From NCBI GenBank assembly GCA_030746435.1, contig JASLMV010000012.1:24405-88404 (forward strand): a stretch of DNA of 64,000 nt, read 5' to 3'. Below the pieces are notes generated by a model. That model did not search any database and was not told the DNA's origin. It saw only the letters and a program-made list of their open reading frames with translations. The first letter of the stretch is position 1, and each line of letters starts with the position of its first letter. This document shows positions 53,821-62,904 of this stretch, piece after piece. This DNA is from Gammaproteobacteria bacterium. Lineage in GTDB: Bacteria > Pseudomonadota > Gammaproteobacteria > Steroidobacterales > GCA-2729495. The position numbers and the translations under genes are program-made.

Positions 53821-55724
53821 TGTACACATGCTGTCCCGAATGTGAAACGACTTTCCGCCTCAGTGCGGATGATTTGCGCCTGGCGCGCGGCCAGGTCCGC
53901 TGTGGTGAATGTGATCACGTATTCAATGCGCTCGAGTATCTGAGTGAAGAAAACACCGAAGTCGAAGTTGCCGAAGCGGAAGCAGCCGTAAGCGACGTCA
54001 GCAACGATGACACCGTTTTTTCCCTCGACACCGAACCCGCCAACGACGAGCTTGCCGAAAGCCCGGACGACGATGCTACAGAGGATTACGGGTTGGATGA
54101 GGAGTCAGGACTCGATGACACGGGTACAGGCCTCCTGGTCACCGACGAAGACGATGACGATGCCACGAAGGCATGGAACGAGCCGGCCGATGGCGAGTAC
54201 GAGGAGGAAGATGCCGCCGCAGAGAGTGTGGCAATCTTTGGATACGCAGACGATGACGGGCTGACCCCTGACGAGGCCGAAGCAGAGGAACTGGTACTCG
54301 CAGATGTGGAAGAAGAGGGAGAAGAGGGAGAAGGGGAAGAGGAACTAGAGGACGACGAGTTCGGCTACGACATCGACTCGGGGGAAACGGAGGAAAGCAT
54401 TTTTGAGGTCAGCGATGCGGAGGACGAAACCGCAGAGGCTGCCGATGATGAATCCGCGGAAGACTCGGAAGAAGAGCCCGAAGAAGAACCCGATGAAGCG
54501 CCGGATGAAGCACTGGACGAGGAAACAGCCGAAGAGTCCGAAGTCTTCGAGCTCGAAGACGATGACAGTCTTTCGGTAGTTGCCGAAGATGACGACGAGG
54601 ATTTCGATGACACCATCTGGGAACGCATCCCCGGAGTAGGCTCGGCCACTTATTACACAGAAGACGAAAACGACGACGAGCAAGGCACCGGCGATGAGCC
54701 GGACGAACCGTCAGATGACCAATCCGACAATTTACCGGAATACGAAGGCGAAGCGGTCAGCGCATGCGCCGAAAACGATGAATTCAACGATACGACAAAC
54801 CCGCCGAACACCGACGAACTCGAATTCAACGTGCCCGAGGAAAGCTGGTCGAACTTCTTCGGCCCCGCACCCAGATCGGCCGGACCACCGGACTGGGAGA
54901 AACTCGAGGGCACCCTGTCGGGCGATAACCAGAACGATAACGAGGATGCCGCAGCAGGCGAAGGCGACGACGCCGATCCGGACGACTCAACGGGTGAGCG
55001 GGAGTGGGAGGAGATCACTACCGGCAGCTGGTCGAGCGAGGCACTGACGCCGGGCGACGTTACAGCCGGCGACGTGTTTGCGGGCGAAGCCACCGAAGAG
55101 ATCGTCCTGGAGACGGTCGAACTTAACAAGGTACTGGAAGATTACGAAACGACGCCGCCCTGGCAACCGGAGAGCGTCGAGGCGGAACCCGAACAACCCA
55201 AGCCCGCGCGTACCGGTCTGTGGCTCGTGATTGGCGTGGTGCTGTTTATCGGGTTCAGTACCCAGCTGGTGCACTACAACCGTGACAAGCTGGCAGCACA
55301 TCCGTCATTCGGCGGCACGGTACGCTCTGTGTATGAAAACCTGGATATCGATACGTTTCCTAACTGGCCCATCAGCAATTACGAAATACGCGGCTCCGAA
55401 GCGGTGGCCGGAGAGTCCGGTGCAGATGTCCTGGATATACGCACCCAGATTGCCGCGGTCGGCGACAACGTGACGGGCTTGCCGCAGTTGCGCGTGGTGT
55501 TGAGGGATCGCTGGTCCAACCCGGTCGCGGCACGACATTTCACTCCGGAGGAGTACATGACAGAAGGTGAGTTACCGGCCGACGGCCTCCTCCGGCCCAA
55601 CCAGACAATCAGCGCGCACGTGAGCATCGTGGACCCGGGCGCCGACGCCCAGGGCTTTGAACTCGAACTCTGTTTGCCACGGCGCCACACCGGGCTCGAC
55701 TGCACCGGCCAGCCTTTCCAGTGA
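53820..55724 (+). CDS. Zinc-ribbon/DUF3426 protein with a very long acidic region
   Basis: A 634-residue protein. The N-terminal zinc ribbon has Cys pairs in CCPECETTF and RCGECDHVF. From about residue 43 to 440 the sequence is extremely rich in Asp and Glu with few hydrophobics. It contains a run of Glu/Gly repeats near residue 165-180 and Glu/Asp/Ala blocks near 200-240. A single membrane segment follows (LWLVIGVVLFIGFSTQLV, near 466-486), then a DUF3426-type C-terminal domain (LRVVLRDRWSNPVAARHFTPEEY...). Most family members I know are about half this length or less, so the acidic spacer is the odd part. The function is unknown. It sits between prmA and dusB, the usual place, and overlaps both starts. 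Confidence 0.82.
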   Translation: MYTCCPECETTFRLSADDLRLARGQVRCGECDHVFNALEYLSEENTEVEVAEAEAAVSDVSNDDTVFSLDTEPANDELAESPDDDATEDYGLDEESGLDDTGTGLLVTDEDDDDATKAWNEPADGEYEEEDAAAESVAIFGYADDDGLTPDEAEAEELVLADVEEEGEEGEGEEELEDDEFGYDIDSGETEESIFEVSDAEDETAEAADDESAEDSEEEPEEEPDEAPDEALDEETAEESEVFELEDDDSLSVVAEDDDEDFDDTIWERIPGVGSATYYTEDENDDEQGTGDEPDEPSDDQSDNLPEYEGEAVSACAENDEFNDTTNPPNTDELEFNVPEESWSNFFGPAPRSAGPPDWEKLEGTLSGDNQNDNEDAAAGEGDDADPDDSTGEREWEEITTGSWSSEALTPGDVTAGDVFAGEATEEIVLETVELNKVLEDYETTPPWQPESVEAEPEQPKPARTGLWLVIGVVLFIGFSTQLVHYNRDKLAAHPSFGGTVRSVYENLDIDTFPNWPISNYEIRGSEAVAGESGADVLDIRTQIAAVGDNVTGLPQLRVVLRDRWSNPVAARHFTPEEYMTEGELPADGLLRPNQTISAHVSIVDPGADAQGFELELCLPRRHTGLDCTGQPFQ

Positions 55725-56809
55725 CACAAGCTGCCATAAAAATCGGTCCGCATACGGTTCGCGGACGCGGTCTGCTCGCGCCCATGGCGGGCTTAAGCGA
55801 CCTGGCCTTCCGCAATATCTGCCGGCGTTTTGGCGCCGCGCTCGCCGTGTCGGAAATGAGCACGGCGGATACCCGTCTATGGCGGTCCCGCAAGAGCGCG
55901 AGCCGGCTTAAGTTCGCCGGCGACAAGGGCCTGAAAGTACTGCAGATTGCAGGCAGCGAGCCGCGCCTTATGGCCGACGCAGCGGCAGCCGCGCCTTCGC
56001 TCGGTGCCGACATTGTGGACATCAATATGGGCTGTCCCGCGAAGAAGGTCTGTACGAAGCTCGCCGGTTCGGCTTTGCTCAAGGACGAAGCGCTGGTCGC
56101 CCGCATCCTGGATGCTGTCGTCAATGCCACCGAACTGCCGGTCACTCTAAAAATGCGCACCGGCTGGGACACTGAAAACCGTAACGGTATACGCATAGCA
56201 AAAATTGCGGAGAACGCAGGCATCGAGGCACTGGCAGTGCACGGCCGGACGCGCGCGTGTCGGTTCGACGGACAGGTGGAATACGAAACAATACGCGCCA
56301 TTAAAGCATCCGTAGCCATCCCGGTATTTGCAAACGGCGATATAGACTCTGTCGAGAAGGCTGCCGAGGTGCTCGAGTACACCGGCGCGGACGCGATCAT
56401 GATCGGCCGCGGCGCGCTGGGGCGCCCGTGGATTTTTTCCGGGATCAACCACTTTTTTGAAAATCCGGCGACAGGCGGACGAAATACTTCTGTACATATC
56501 TCAAACGAGTCGCGACGTGATACTATCCTCTCCCACTTGAACGACCTCTACGGTCTGTACGGAAAAGAACGAGGCGTTCGGGTGGGGAGGAAGCATCTGA
56601 CGTGGTACTGCAAGTACCTCGAAGGTGCCCAGAAATTTCGTAACATGATCGTCCGGGTGCAGAGCGCCAGTGATCAGTTACGATTAACCGCAGAATTTTT
56701 AGATCAGCGTCATGATTCCGGTTGGATTCCTGACGCAAAGACGTCCGTCCGGAAAAAACAGAGTGTCCAAGAAAAAATCGCCAACACCTGCAAAGAAGCC
56801 CGGCCTTAA
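55721..56809 (+). CDS. dusB: tRNA-dihydrouridine synthase B
   Basis: A 362-residue FMN-dependent enzyme reducing uridine to dihydrouridine in tRNA (position 17 in E. coli). LLAPMAGLSDLAFR begins the TIM barrel. DINMGCPAKKV contains the catalytic Cys, and AGSALLKDEALV, KMRTGWD, LAVHGRTRACRF and ADAIMIGRGALGRPWIF are present. The start is GTG at 55721, overlapping the previous stop by four bases. The C-terminus has an extra tail that overlaps the fis start region. Confidence 0.95.
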   Translation: MTQAAIKIGPHTVRGRGLLAPMAGLSDLAFRNICRRFGAALAVSEMSTADTRLWRSRKSASRLKFAGDKGLKVLQIAGSEPRLMADAAAAAPSLGADIVDINMGCPAKKVCTKLAGSALLKDEALVARILDAVVNATELPVTLKMRTGWDTENRNGIRIAKIAENAGIEALAVHGRTRACRFDGQVEYETIRAIKASVAIPVFANGDIDSVEKAAEVLEYTGADAIMIGRGALGRPWIFSGINHFFENPATGGRNTSVHISNESRRDTILSHLNDLYGLYGKERGVRVGRKHLTWYCKYLEGAQKFRNMIVRVQSASDQLRLTAEFLDQRHDSGWIPDAKTSVRKKQSVQEKIANTCKEARP

Positions 56810-57068
56810 CGGTTCCGGCAAACAGGTACAGAGCCGCAACCGGCTTTTGAAAAACTTTACTGAAGATGCGCTGGGGTCTTATTTCCGCAACCTGAATGGC
56901 CACAAGCCCGCGGATATGTATAAACTAGTGCTTGGCGAAGTCGAGCCACCTCTCTTCAAGACGGTTATGGATTATACCGATGGAAATCAAACACTTGCGG
57001 CAGAGATACTCGGTATCAACCGGGCTACGCTGCGCAAGAAACTGAAGCAGTACCAGTTGCACAACTAG
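56763..57068 (+). CDS. fis: Nucleoid-associated DNA-binding protein Fis
   Basis: A 101-residue protein. YKLVLGEVEPPLFKTVMDYTDGNQTLAAEILGI and NRATLRKKLKQYQL form the core helices and the helix-turn-helix of Fis. The N-terminal 30 residues are basic (MSKKKSPTPAKK), longer than in E. coli. The start chosen is GTG at 56763, inside dusB, with GGAAAAAACAGA upstream. It gives the usual family length and overlaps dusB by 47 bp. In E. coli dusB-fis is one operon with growth-phase control. Confidence 0.93.
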   Translation: MSKKKSPTPAKKPGLNGSGKQVQSRNRLLKNFTEDALGSYFRNLNGHKPADMYKLVLGEVEPPLFKTVMDYTDGNQTLAAEILGINRATLRKKLKQYQLHN

Positions 57069-57122
57069 GCGCCTCGTGCATCGCTCGACGGCATCAAGAG
57101 TACCGCGCCGGTCTGGCCTCAC

Positions 57123-58679
57123 ATGACGAAATCAATCAGAGCACTGATAAGCGTTTCCGATAAAACGGGCGTTGTCGAGTTTGCGCGCGCGCTCCGGAAA
57201 CTGGGTGCGGAGATTGGTTCGACCGGCGGCACGGCAACAGCGCTGCGTGATGCCGGTGTCGAGGTACAGGACGTTTCCGATATTACCGGCTTCCCTGAAA
57301 TCATGGATGGCCGGGTAAAAACTTTGCATCCTCTTGTACATGGGGGACTGCTCGGACGTGGCAAGCAGGACCATGATGTCATGGCCGAGCACGGCATCGA
57401 GCAGATCGATGTGCTGGTTGTCAATCTCTATCCCTTCGAAAGTACGGTCGCAAAGCCGGACTGCACCTTTGCCGATGCAATAGAGAACATCGATATAGGC
57501 GGGCCGACGATGATCAGGTCGGCCTCGAAGAACCACGCGCATGTCGCTGTTGTAGTTGACCCGGCCGATTACGGCTCGGTAGCGGATGAACTCACCGCGA
57601 ACAAAGGTTCGGTCTCCGACGCCACGAGACGCAAACTGGCGACCAAGGCCTTCGCGCACACCTCGACCTACGACGCCGCGATCTGGGGTTATCTGCAACA
57701 GCAAGATGGCCAGGCCGGATATCCGGAACGATTGCCGGTCGGACTTACACTCAGGGAAACACTCCGCTACGGCGAAAACCCGCACCAGTCAGCTGCGCTT
57801 TACACGACAGCGGGCGCCAGGCCGGGCACGCTCGTCGCCGCCGAACAACTGCAGGGCAAGCCGCTGTCGTTCAACAATATCTCCGATGCCAACGCCGCAC
57901 TCGAATGTGCGCTGTCTCTCGATGCGCCGGGCTGTGTGATAGTCAAGCACGCCAACCCCTGCGGCGTGGCGGTTAGTGACGATGCGGAGCAGGCTTACCG
58001 CAAGGCCTACACGTGCGACCCGACCTCCGCCTTCGGCGGAATCATTGCCTTTAACGGCCCGGTCAGCGCGGCCGCGGCGCAGGCAATAGTTGATAACCAG
58101 TTCGTCGAGGTCGTCGTTGCGCCCTCTTTCGAGAGCGACGCGCTTGAGGCCTTCTCAGCCAAGGCCAACGTCCGGGTGCTGGCCTGCGGCGACCGGGAGA
58201 ATACCTCCACAGGCAGCCGGGTGCTGCAGCAGGTCGAAGGCGGCATGCTGGTACAGGACAAGGACATCGCGTCAATAACGCGCGATGACCTGGAAGTCGT
58301 CACCGACAGGCAACCCACCGATCAGGAAATAGCAGACGCACTGCTCGCGTGGAAAGTTGTGCGATTCGTGAAATCCAATGCGATTGTGTGCGGCAAGGAC
58401 AATGCGACGCTCGGCATCGGCGCAGGTCAGATGAGCCGTATCATGAGCGCCGAGATCGCCGGCCAGAAAGCGGCTGAAGCCGAGCTCGACCTGGAAGGTG
58501 CCGCGATGGCATCGGATGCATTCTTCCCGTTTCGCGACGGCATCGATGTCGCCGCAAAGTTCGGTATCAAGGTCGTGATCCAGCCGGGCGGCTCGAAACG
58601 CGATGAAGAAGTCATTGCCGCGGCGAACGAACACGGCATGGCGATGATGTTCACCAAAACAAGACATTTTCGGCATTAG
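57123..58679 (+). CDS. purH: Bifunctional IMP cyclohydrolase / AICAR formyltransferase
   Basis: A 518-residue purine enzyme for the last two steps to IMP. The N-terminal MGS-like domain ([47 protein letters not shown]) is the cyclohydrolase. The C-terminal transformylase has [32 protein letters not shown] and [12 protein letters not shown]. The length is normal. It is 54 bp after fis and 4 bp before purD. Confidence 0.98.
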   Translation: MTKSIRALISVSDKTGVVEFARALRKLGAEIGSTGGTATALRDAGVEVQDVSDITGFPEIMDGRVKTLHPLVHGGLLGRGKQDHDVMAEHGIEQIDVLVVNLYPFESTVAKPDCTFADAIENIDIGGPTMIRSASKNHAHVAVVVDPADYGSVADELTANKGSVSDATRRKLATKAFAHTSTYDAAIWGYLQQQDGQAGYPERLPVGLTLRETLRYGENPHQSAALYTTAGARPGTLVAAEQLQGKPLSFNNISDANAALECALSLDAPGCVIVKHANPCGVAVSDDAEQAYRKAYTCDPTSAFGGIIAFNGPVSAAAAQAIVDNQFVEVVVAPSFESDALEAFSAKANVRVLACGDRENTSTGSRVLQQVEGGMLVQDKDIASITRDDLEVVTDRQPTDQEIADALLAWKVVRFVKSNAIVCGKDNATLGIGAGQMSRIMSAEIAGQKAAEAELDLEGAAMASDAFFPFRDGIDVAAKFGIKVVIQPGGSKRDEEVIAAANEHGMAMMFTKTRHFRH

Positions 58680-58683
58680 ATCA

Positions 58684-59967
58684 GTGAAAATCCTCGTTGT
58701 CGGCAGCGGTGGACGTGAACACGCACTTGCATGGGCACTGGCACGCTCGTCGCGGGTAGATGAAGTCATTGTCGCCCCCGGCAACGCCGGCACCGCTGCA
58801 GAACCGAAGGTGCGCAATATCGCGGTCGGTGCCGAAGACCTCGACGGCCTACTACGACTCGCACAGGATGAGGGCGTTGACCTGACGGTCGTCGGCCCCG
58901 AAGCGCCGCTGGTGACCGGTATTGTCGACCGCTTTAGCGAAGCAGGTCTGCGCTGCTTCGGCCCGACCGCCGCAGGTGCGCGGCTCGAAGGCTCGAAGGC
59001 CTATACCAAGGAATTCCTCGAGCGCCACAACATCCCCACCGCCGGTTACAAAAACTTCACCGACATCGATGCGGCACTGGCACACGTCGAGTCCTGCGCA
59101 ATTCCGGTTGTCGTGAAAGCGGACGGGCTTGCAGCAGGCAAGGGTGTGATCCTTGCGCACACGCGCGAAGAAGCCGTTGCTGCCGTAAACCTGGTGATGG
59201 ATGACAAGGCTTTCGGCGATGCCGGCGATGTGTGCGTGATCGAGGATTTCCTGGAGGGCGAGGAAGCCAGCTTCATGGCGCTCGTCGATGGCGAACACAT
59301 CCTGCCGCTCGCGACCTCGCAGGACCACAAGGCGCGCGACGAAGGCGATAAAGGGCCTAACACAGGCGGCATGGGCGCCTACTCGCCGGCGCCGGTGATT
59401 GATAACGCCATGGCCAACAAGGTCATGGCAGAAGTCATGCGTCCTACCGTCGACGGCTTACGGAAGGATGGCGAGCAATACACCGGTTTCCTGTACGCGG
59501 GGCTCATGATCGGTAGCGACGGCGTGCCACGCGTGCTCGAGTTCAACTGCCGCATGGGCGACCCGGAAACCCAGCCGATCCTCTTCCGGCTGAAAACCGA
59601 CCTCGCAGACCTGATCGAAGCGGCATTGGACGGCAGGCTTGATACGGTCGAAGCCGAGTGGGATCCACGCCCGACGCTCGGCGTGGTACTCGCAGCCGGC
59701 GGCTACCCGGGAAGCTATAACAAGGGGGACGAAATCACCGGTCTGGACGCTGATGGTTCGGACGACCTGAAAATATTCCACGCGGGCACGAAGCAGGACA
59801 ACGGTAAGGTGGTTACTAATGGCGGCCGCGTGCTCTGCTGCGTGGCGCTCGGTGATAACGTCGCCAACGCACAGGCCAAAGCCTACTCACTTGTCGATCA
59901 GATCAGCTGGGACAACGTTTATTCCCGCAGGGACATCGGCTACCGGGCCGTCGCAAGAGAAAGCTAG
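58684..59967 (+). CDS. purD: Phosphoribosylamine-glycine ligase
   Basis: A 427-residue ATP-grasp enzyme forming glycinamide ribonucleotide. [15 protein letters not shown] starts the N-domain. [14 protein letters not shown] and [11 protein letters not shown] are in the grasp domain, and [13 protein letters not shown] follows. The start is GTG at 58684. It is next to purH, the common gammaproteobacterial pair. Confidence 0.98.
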   Translation: MKILVVGSGGREHALAWALARSSRVDEVIVAPGNAGTAAEPKVRNIAVGAEDLDGLLRLAQDEGVDLTVVGPEAPLVTGIVDRFSEAGLRCFGPTAAGARLEGSKAYTKEFLERHNIPTAGYKNFTDIDAALAHVESCAIPVVVKADGLAAGKGVILAHTREEAVAAVNLVMDDKAFGDAGDVCVIEDFLEGEEASFMALVDGEHILPLATSQDHKARDEGDKGPNTGGMGAYSPAPVIDNAMANKVMAEVMRPTVDGLRKDGEQYTGFLYAGLMIGSDGVPRVLEFNCRMGDPETQPILFRLKTDLADLIEAALDGRLDTVEAEWDPRPTLGVVLAAGGYPGSYNKGDEITGLDADGSDDLKIFHAGTKQDNGKVVTNGGRVLCCVALGDNVANAQAKAYSLVDQISWDNVYSRRDIGYRAVARES

Positions 59968-59968
59968 G

Positions 59969-60472
59969 ATGAAATATCGAATTCGTACCGCAACGGATAC
60001 GGATGTCCCGGCCATTACCGAGATTTACAACCAGGCAATAGCACTCGGTAACGCAACCGCACACGTAACGCCAGTCACCGAATCGGACAGGCAAGCCTGG
60101 CTGGCTGAACATGCGCCGGACATGCACCCTGTTTACGTCGCCGAAGATGAAAATACGATCACCGGCTACTGCAGCATCAGCGCGTACCGGCCCGGACGGG
60201 CTGCCCTGAGGCATACGGCCGAGATCAGTTACTACGTGCATGAAGATTTTCGCGGCCAGAGCGTCGGCTCGGCACTGGTCGAACATGCCATCCGTGAGTG
60301 TCCTGAAATTGGAATAAGGACGCTCTTTGCCATACTGCTGGATAACAACCCGGGCAGTGTTGCGCTACTGGAAAAATTTGATTTTCAGCAGTGGGGCCAT
60401 ATGCCGGATGTCGCAGACTTCGACGGCACGGAAGTAGGACACCTCTATTACGGCCTAAGACTTTCCGTCTAA
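59969..60472 (+). CDS. GNAT acetyltransferase (phosphinothricin-type)
   Basis: A 167-residue acetyltransferase, with ATDTDVPAITEIYNQAI at the N-terminus, SISAYRPGRAALRHTAEISYYVHEDFRGQSVGSALVEHAI across the acetyl-CoA loop, and NPGSVALLEKFDFQQWGHMPDVADFDG at the end. This layout matches the phosphinothricin/methionine-sulfone acetyltransferase group. The real substrate is unknown. It follows purD after one base, so it is likely in the same transcript. A longer frame from 59819 is in purD and is not the start. Confidence 0.85.
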   Translation: MKYRIRTATDTDVPAITEIYNQAIALGNATAHVTPVTESDRQAWLAEHAPDMHPVYVAEDENTITGYCSISAYRPGRAALRHTAEISYYVHEDFRGQSVGSALVEHAIRECPEIGIRTLFAILLDNNPGSVALLEKFDFQQWGHMPDVADFDGTEVGHLYYGLRLSV

Positions 60473-60868
60473 CATAGTGAATGATGGCAGCGCGTGGCAA
60501 ACAACCTGCCAAACTTCTAGGAGCGTCGCGAGGCCGCATCTCTTTAAGCTCAAACAGGGTTTGCCCTTCCACTCGATGCGTTTTGACTGGGTATTGTGAA
60601 GGCGCGGCTGGCAGGCCCTTGTAGGAGCGGCTTTAAATGACGAGCAGCTTTCAGGGCTCGCAGAGCCAACCCTGAAAGATCTTCTCGGAATTTATGTCGC
60701 CAATGCACTGCATTGGTCGACTTCTATCAAAATTGGGAGTTCTTGAGGAATAAATTCGTGTCGCTACGCGACTATTAAAACTGCGTGTCTGAATACACGC
60801 AAATTCGGTTCGCGGCTAAAGCCGACTCCTACAGCCCTTCTTGCAAAGATAATCGCGCGGCCGCGCGA
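60473..60868. repeat. Intergenic island of hairpins and REP-like elements
   Basis: A ~395 bp non-coding stretch packed with inverted repeats. Two REP-like sequences lie in opposite orientation: GTAGGAGCGGCTTTA at 60621-60635, and the reverse-strand partner GTAGGAGTCGGCTTTAGCCG at 60813-60832. A third related piece, CTAGGAGCGTCGCGAGGCCGC, lies at about 60517-60537. Hairpins between them: CTTTCAGGG/CCCTGAAAG (60648-60678), CCAATGC/GCATTGG (60700-60716), GTCGC/GCGAC (60760-60772), GCGTGT/ACACGC (60783-60800). The REP-like sequence resembles elements known from Pseudomonas and Xanthomonas genomes. No coding frame is supported. Confidence 0.75.
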
Positions 60869-60876
60869 TTATCTTT
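60845..60876 (-). terminator. Perfect 32 bp palindrome at the rho 3' end
   Basis: Left arm AAAGATAATCGCGCGG (60845-60860) is the exact reverse complement of the right arm (60861-60876). The rho stop codon (60869-60871) lies inside it. On the minus strand it would form a long GC-rich hairpin ending in a TCTTT tract, so it may act as the rho terminator, though the T-run is short. A protein-binding site is an alternative. Confidence 0.6.
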
Positions 60877-62308
60877 TCATCGCATCAAAAAATTTCTCGT
60901 TGGTCTTAGTATCCTGCATCTTGCCCAGCAAAAACTCGACCGCCGCGAGCTCATCCATCGGGTGCAGCACTTTGCGCAGCACCCAGATTTTCTGCAGCTC
61001 TTCGGGCTCGGTCAGGTAGTCTTCCTTACGCGTACCCGAACGGTTGATATTGATCGCCGGGTAGACACGCTTCTCGGAAATACGGCGATCCAGGTGGATC
61101 TCCATGTTGCCGGTACCCTTGAATTCCTCGTAGATCACGTCATCCATCTTCGAGCCGGTATCGACGAGCGCCGTAGCAATAATCGTCAGGCTGCCGCCCT
61201 CCTCGATGTTCCGCGCGGCGCCGAAGAAGCGCTTCGGCCGATGCAGCGCATTGGCATCCACACCACCGGTCAGGACCTTACCTGACGACGGCACGACCGT
61301 GTTGTAGGCACGCGCCAGGCGCGTGATTGAATCCAGCAGGATTACGACATCTTTCTTGTGTTCGACCAGGCGCTTGGCCTTTTCGATCACCATCTCGGCC
61401 ACCTGCACGTGCCTGCTGGCCGGCTCGTCGAAGGTGCTCGATACCACTTCACCGCGCACCGTGCGCTCCATCTCGGTTACTTCCTCGGGCCGCTCGTCGA
61501 TGAGCAGTACCATCAGGACGACTTCGGGATGATTAGCGGTGATTGCCGTTGCTATGTGCTGCAGCAGCATCGTCTTACCGGCTTTCGGCGGCGAAACAAT
61601 AAGGCCGCGCTGGCCTTTACCAATCGGCGCGACCATGTCGATGATGCGGCCGGTCAGGTCCTCGGTGCTACCGGTGCCCTGCTCCAGCCTGAGCGCATCG
61701 CGCGGGAATAGCGGGGTCAGGTTCTCGAACAGCACCTTGCGGCGCGCGTTCTCCGGTTCGTCGAGGTTAATCTCGGCAACCTTGAGCAGCGCAAAATAAC
61801 GTTCGCCGTCTTTAGGCGGCCTGATCAGGCCGCCAACGGTATCGCCGGTGCGCAGGTTAAACCGCCGTATCTGGCTGGGCGACACATAAATATCGTCCGG
61901 GCCGGCCAGGAACGAACTGTCGGCTGAGCGCAGGAAACCGAAACCATCCTGCAGAATCTCCAGGGTCCCGTCGCCGTAAACGCTTTCACCTTTCGCCGCA
62001 TGCGCCTTCAGGACTTCGAAAATAATGTCCTGCTTGCGCGAGCGGGCCAGGTTCTCGAGTCCGGCTTCCTCTGCCATTGCGACCAGATCGGCCGCCGGCA
62101 TGTTCTTGAGCTCGTTCAGATGGAGCAGTTCGCCGCCCTTCTCCAGTTCGGCTTTGCTGACTACATCGTCGGCTGTGAAATTCCCGGTCTCCTCTGAGTC
62201 CTGGCGCCGTCTGCGCGGCTTTCTCTTGTTGGACTGACCGTTCCCTGATTTTCCGCGATTATTGGTTTTAGATCGCGTGCGTGCTGAGTTACCCAAGTAG
62301 CCTCTCAC
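60869..62308 (-). CDS. rho: Transcription termination factor Rho with N-terminal extension
   Basis: A 479-residue hexameric RNA helicase that ends transcription. The standard Rho core begins near residue 62 ([20 protein letters not shown]) and holds the RNA-binding domain ([29 protein letters not shown]), Walker [11 protein letters not shown] near residue 238, and [15 protein letters not shown]. Ahead of it is an extra segment of about 60 residues, basic and polar ([14 protein letters not shown]). E. coli Rho lacks this. No start codon near the core fits, so the extension must be translated. The start is GTG at 62308, overlapping the trxA stop by four bases. Confidence 0.95.
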   Translation of the reverse strand: MRGYLGNSARTRSKTNNRGKSGNGQSNKRKPRRRRQDSEETGNFTADDVVSKAELEKGGELLHLNELKNMPAADLVAMAEEAGLENLARSRKQDIIFEVLKAHAAKGESVYGDGTLEILQDGFGFLRSADSSFLAGPDDIYVSPSQIRRFNLRTGDTVGGLIRPPKDGERYFALLKVAEINLDEPENARRKVLFENLTPLFPRDALRLEQGTGSTEDLTGRIIDMVAPIGKGQRGLIVSPPKAGKTMLLQHIATAITANHPEVVLMVLLIDERPEEVTEMERTVRGEVVSSTFDEPASRHVQVAEMVIEKAKRLVEHKKDVVILLDSITRLARAYNTVVPSSGKVLTGGVDANALHRPKRFFGAARNIEEGGSLTIIATALVDTGSKMDDVIYEEFKGTGNMEIHLDRRISEKRVYPAININRSGTRKEDYLTEPEELQKIWVLRKVLHPMDELAAVEFLLGKMQDTKTNEKFFDAMKR

Positions 62309-62625
62309 AATTTTGTGTCCAGAAATTTCTTGAGCTGCTGTTTCGATACAGCGCCTACCTGCTGGGCCTCAACTACGCCGTTCTTGAAAAGGATCAGCGT
62401 AGGAATGCTACGGATCCCGAACTGCTGCGGGGCCTTGGGGTTGGCGTCTACATCGAGCTTTGCGATTTTCAGGCGATCCTGGTACTCGCCGTCAAGCTCT
62501 TCAAGTATGGGCGCGATCGCCTTGCACGGACCGCACCATTCTGCCCAGAAATCGAGCAGTACAGGCGTGTCTGACTGCAAAACTTCCGCGTCGAAACTGT
62601 CGTCACTAATATGAACCAAGCTCAT
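62305..62625 (-). CDS. trxA: Thioredoxin 1
   Basis: A 106-residue cytoplasmic redox protein. The active site is Cys31/Cys34 in [13 protein letters not shown], and the cis-Pro is in [12 protein letters not shown]. The length and motifs are standard. It is upstream of rho (four-base overlap) and divergent from rhlB, the same order as in E. coli. Confidence 0.98.
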   Translation of the reverse strand: MSLVHISDDSFDAEVLQSDTPVLLDFWAEWCGPCKAIAPILEELDGEYQDRLKIAKLDVDANPKAPQQFGIRSIPTLILFKNGVVEAQQVGAVSKQQLKKFLDTKL

Positions 62626-62904
62626 AATCCTGTCTGTATGTGTTGATTAAATATTGCTGAAACAGTAAAAAGGGTCGCCGCCTCGATTGGGCCGTGATCG
62701 TTCATTTCCTCCCCGAGCCCGATCCAGGTTGTTGCTGGACCTCAATGCATGCACGCAAGGCGCTTGGTTAGCATCCTCTGGCCTGATCTGAATTGCTGGT
62801 GGAGGTCGGCGGACGCGGCTATTGCCGCTGGAATTAAAGCTATTTTGAACCCGTATCAAGCAATAATGCAAGTGTTTGTAAACGATTTTTGACCCTGAGA
62901 AATT

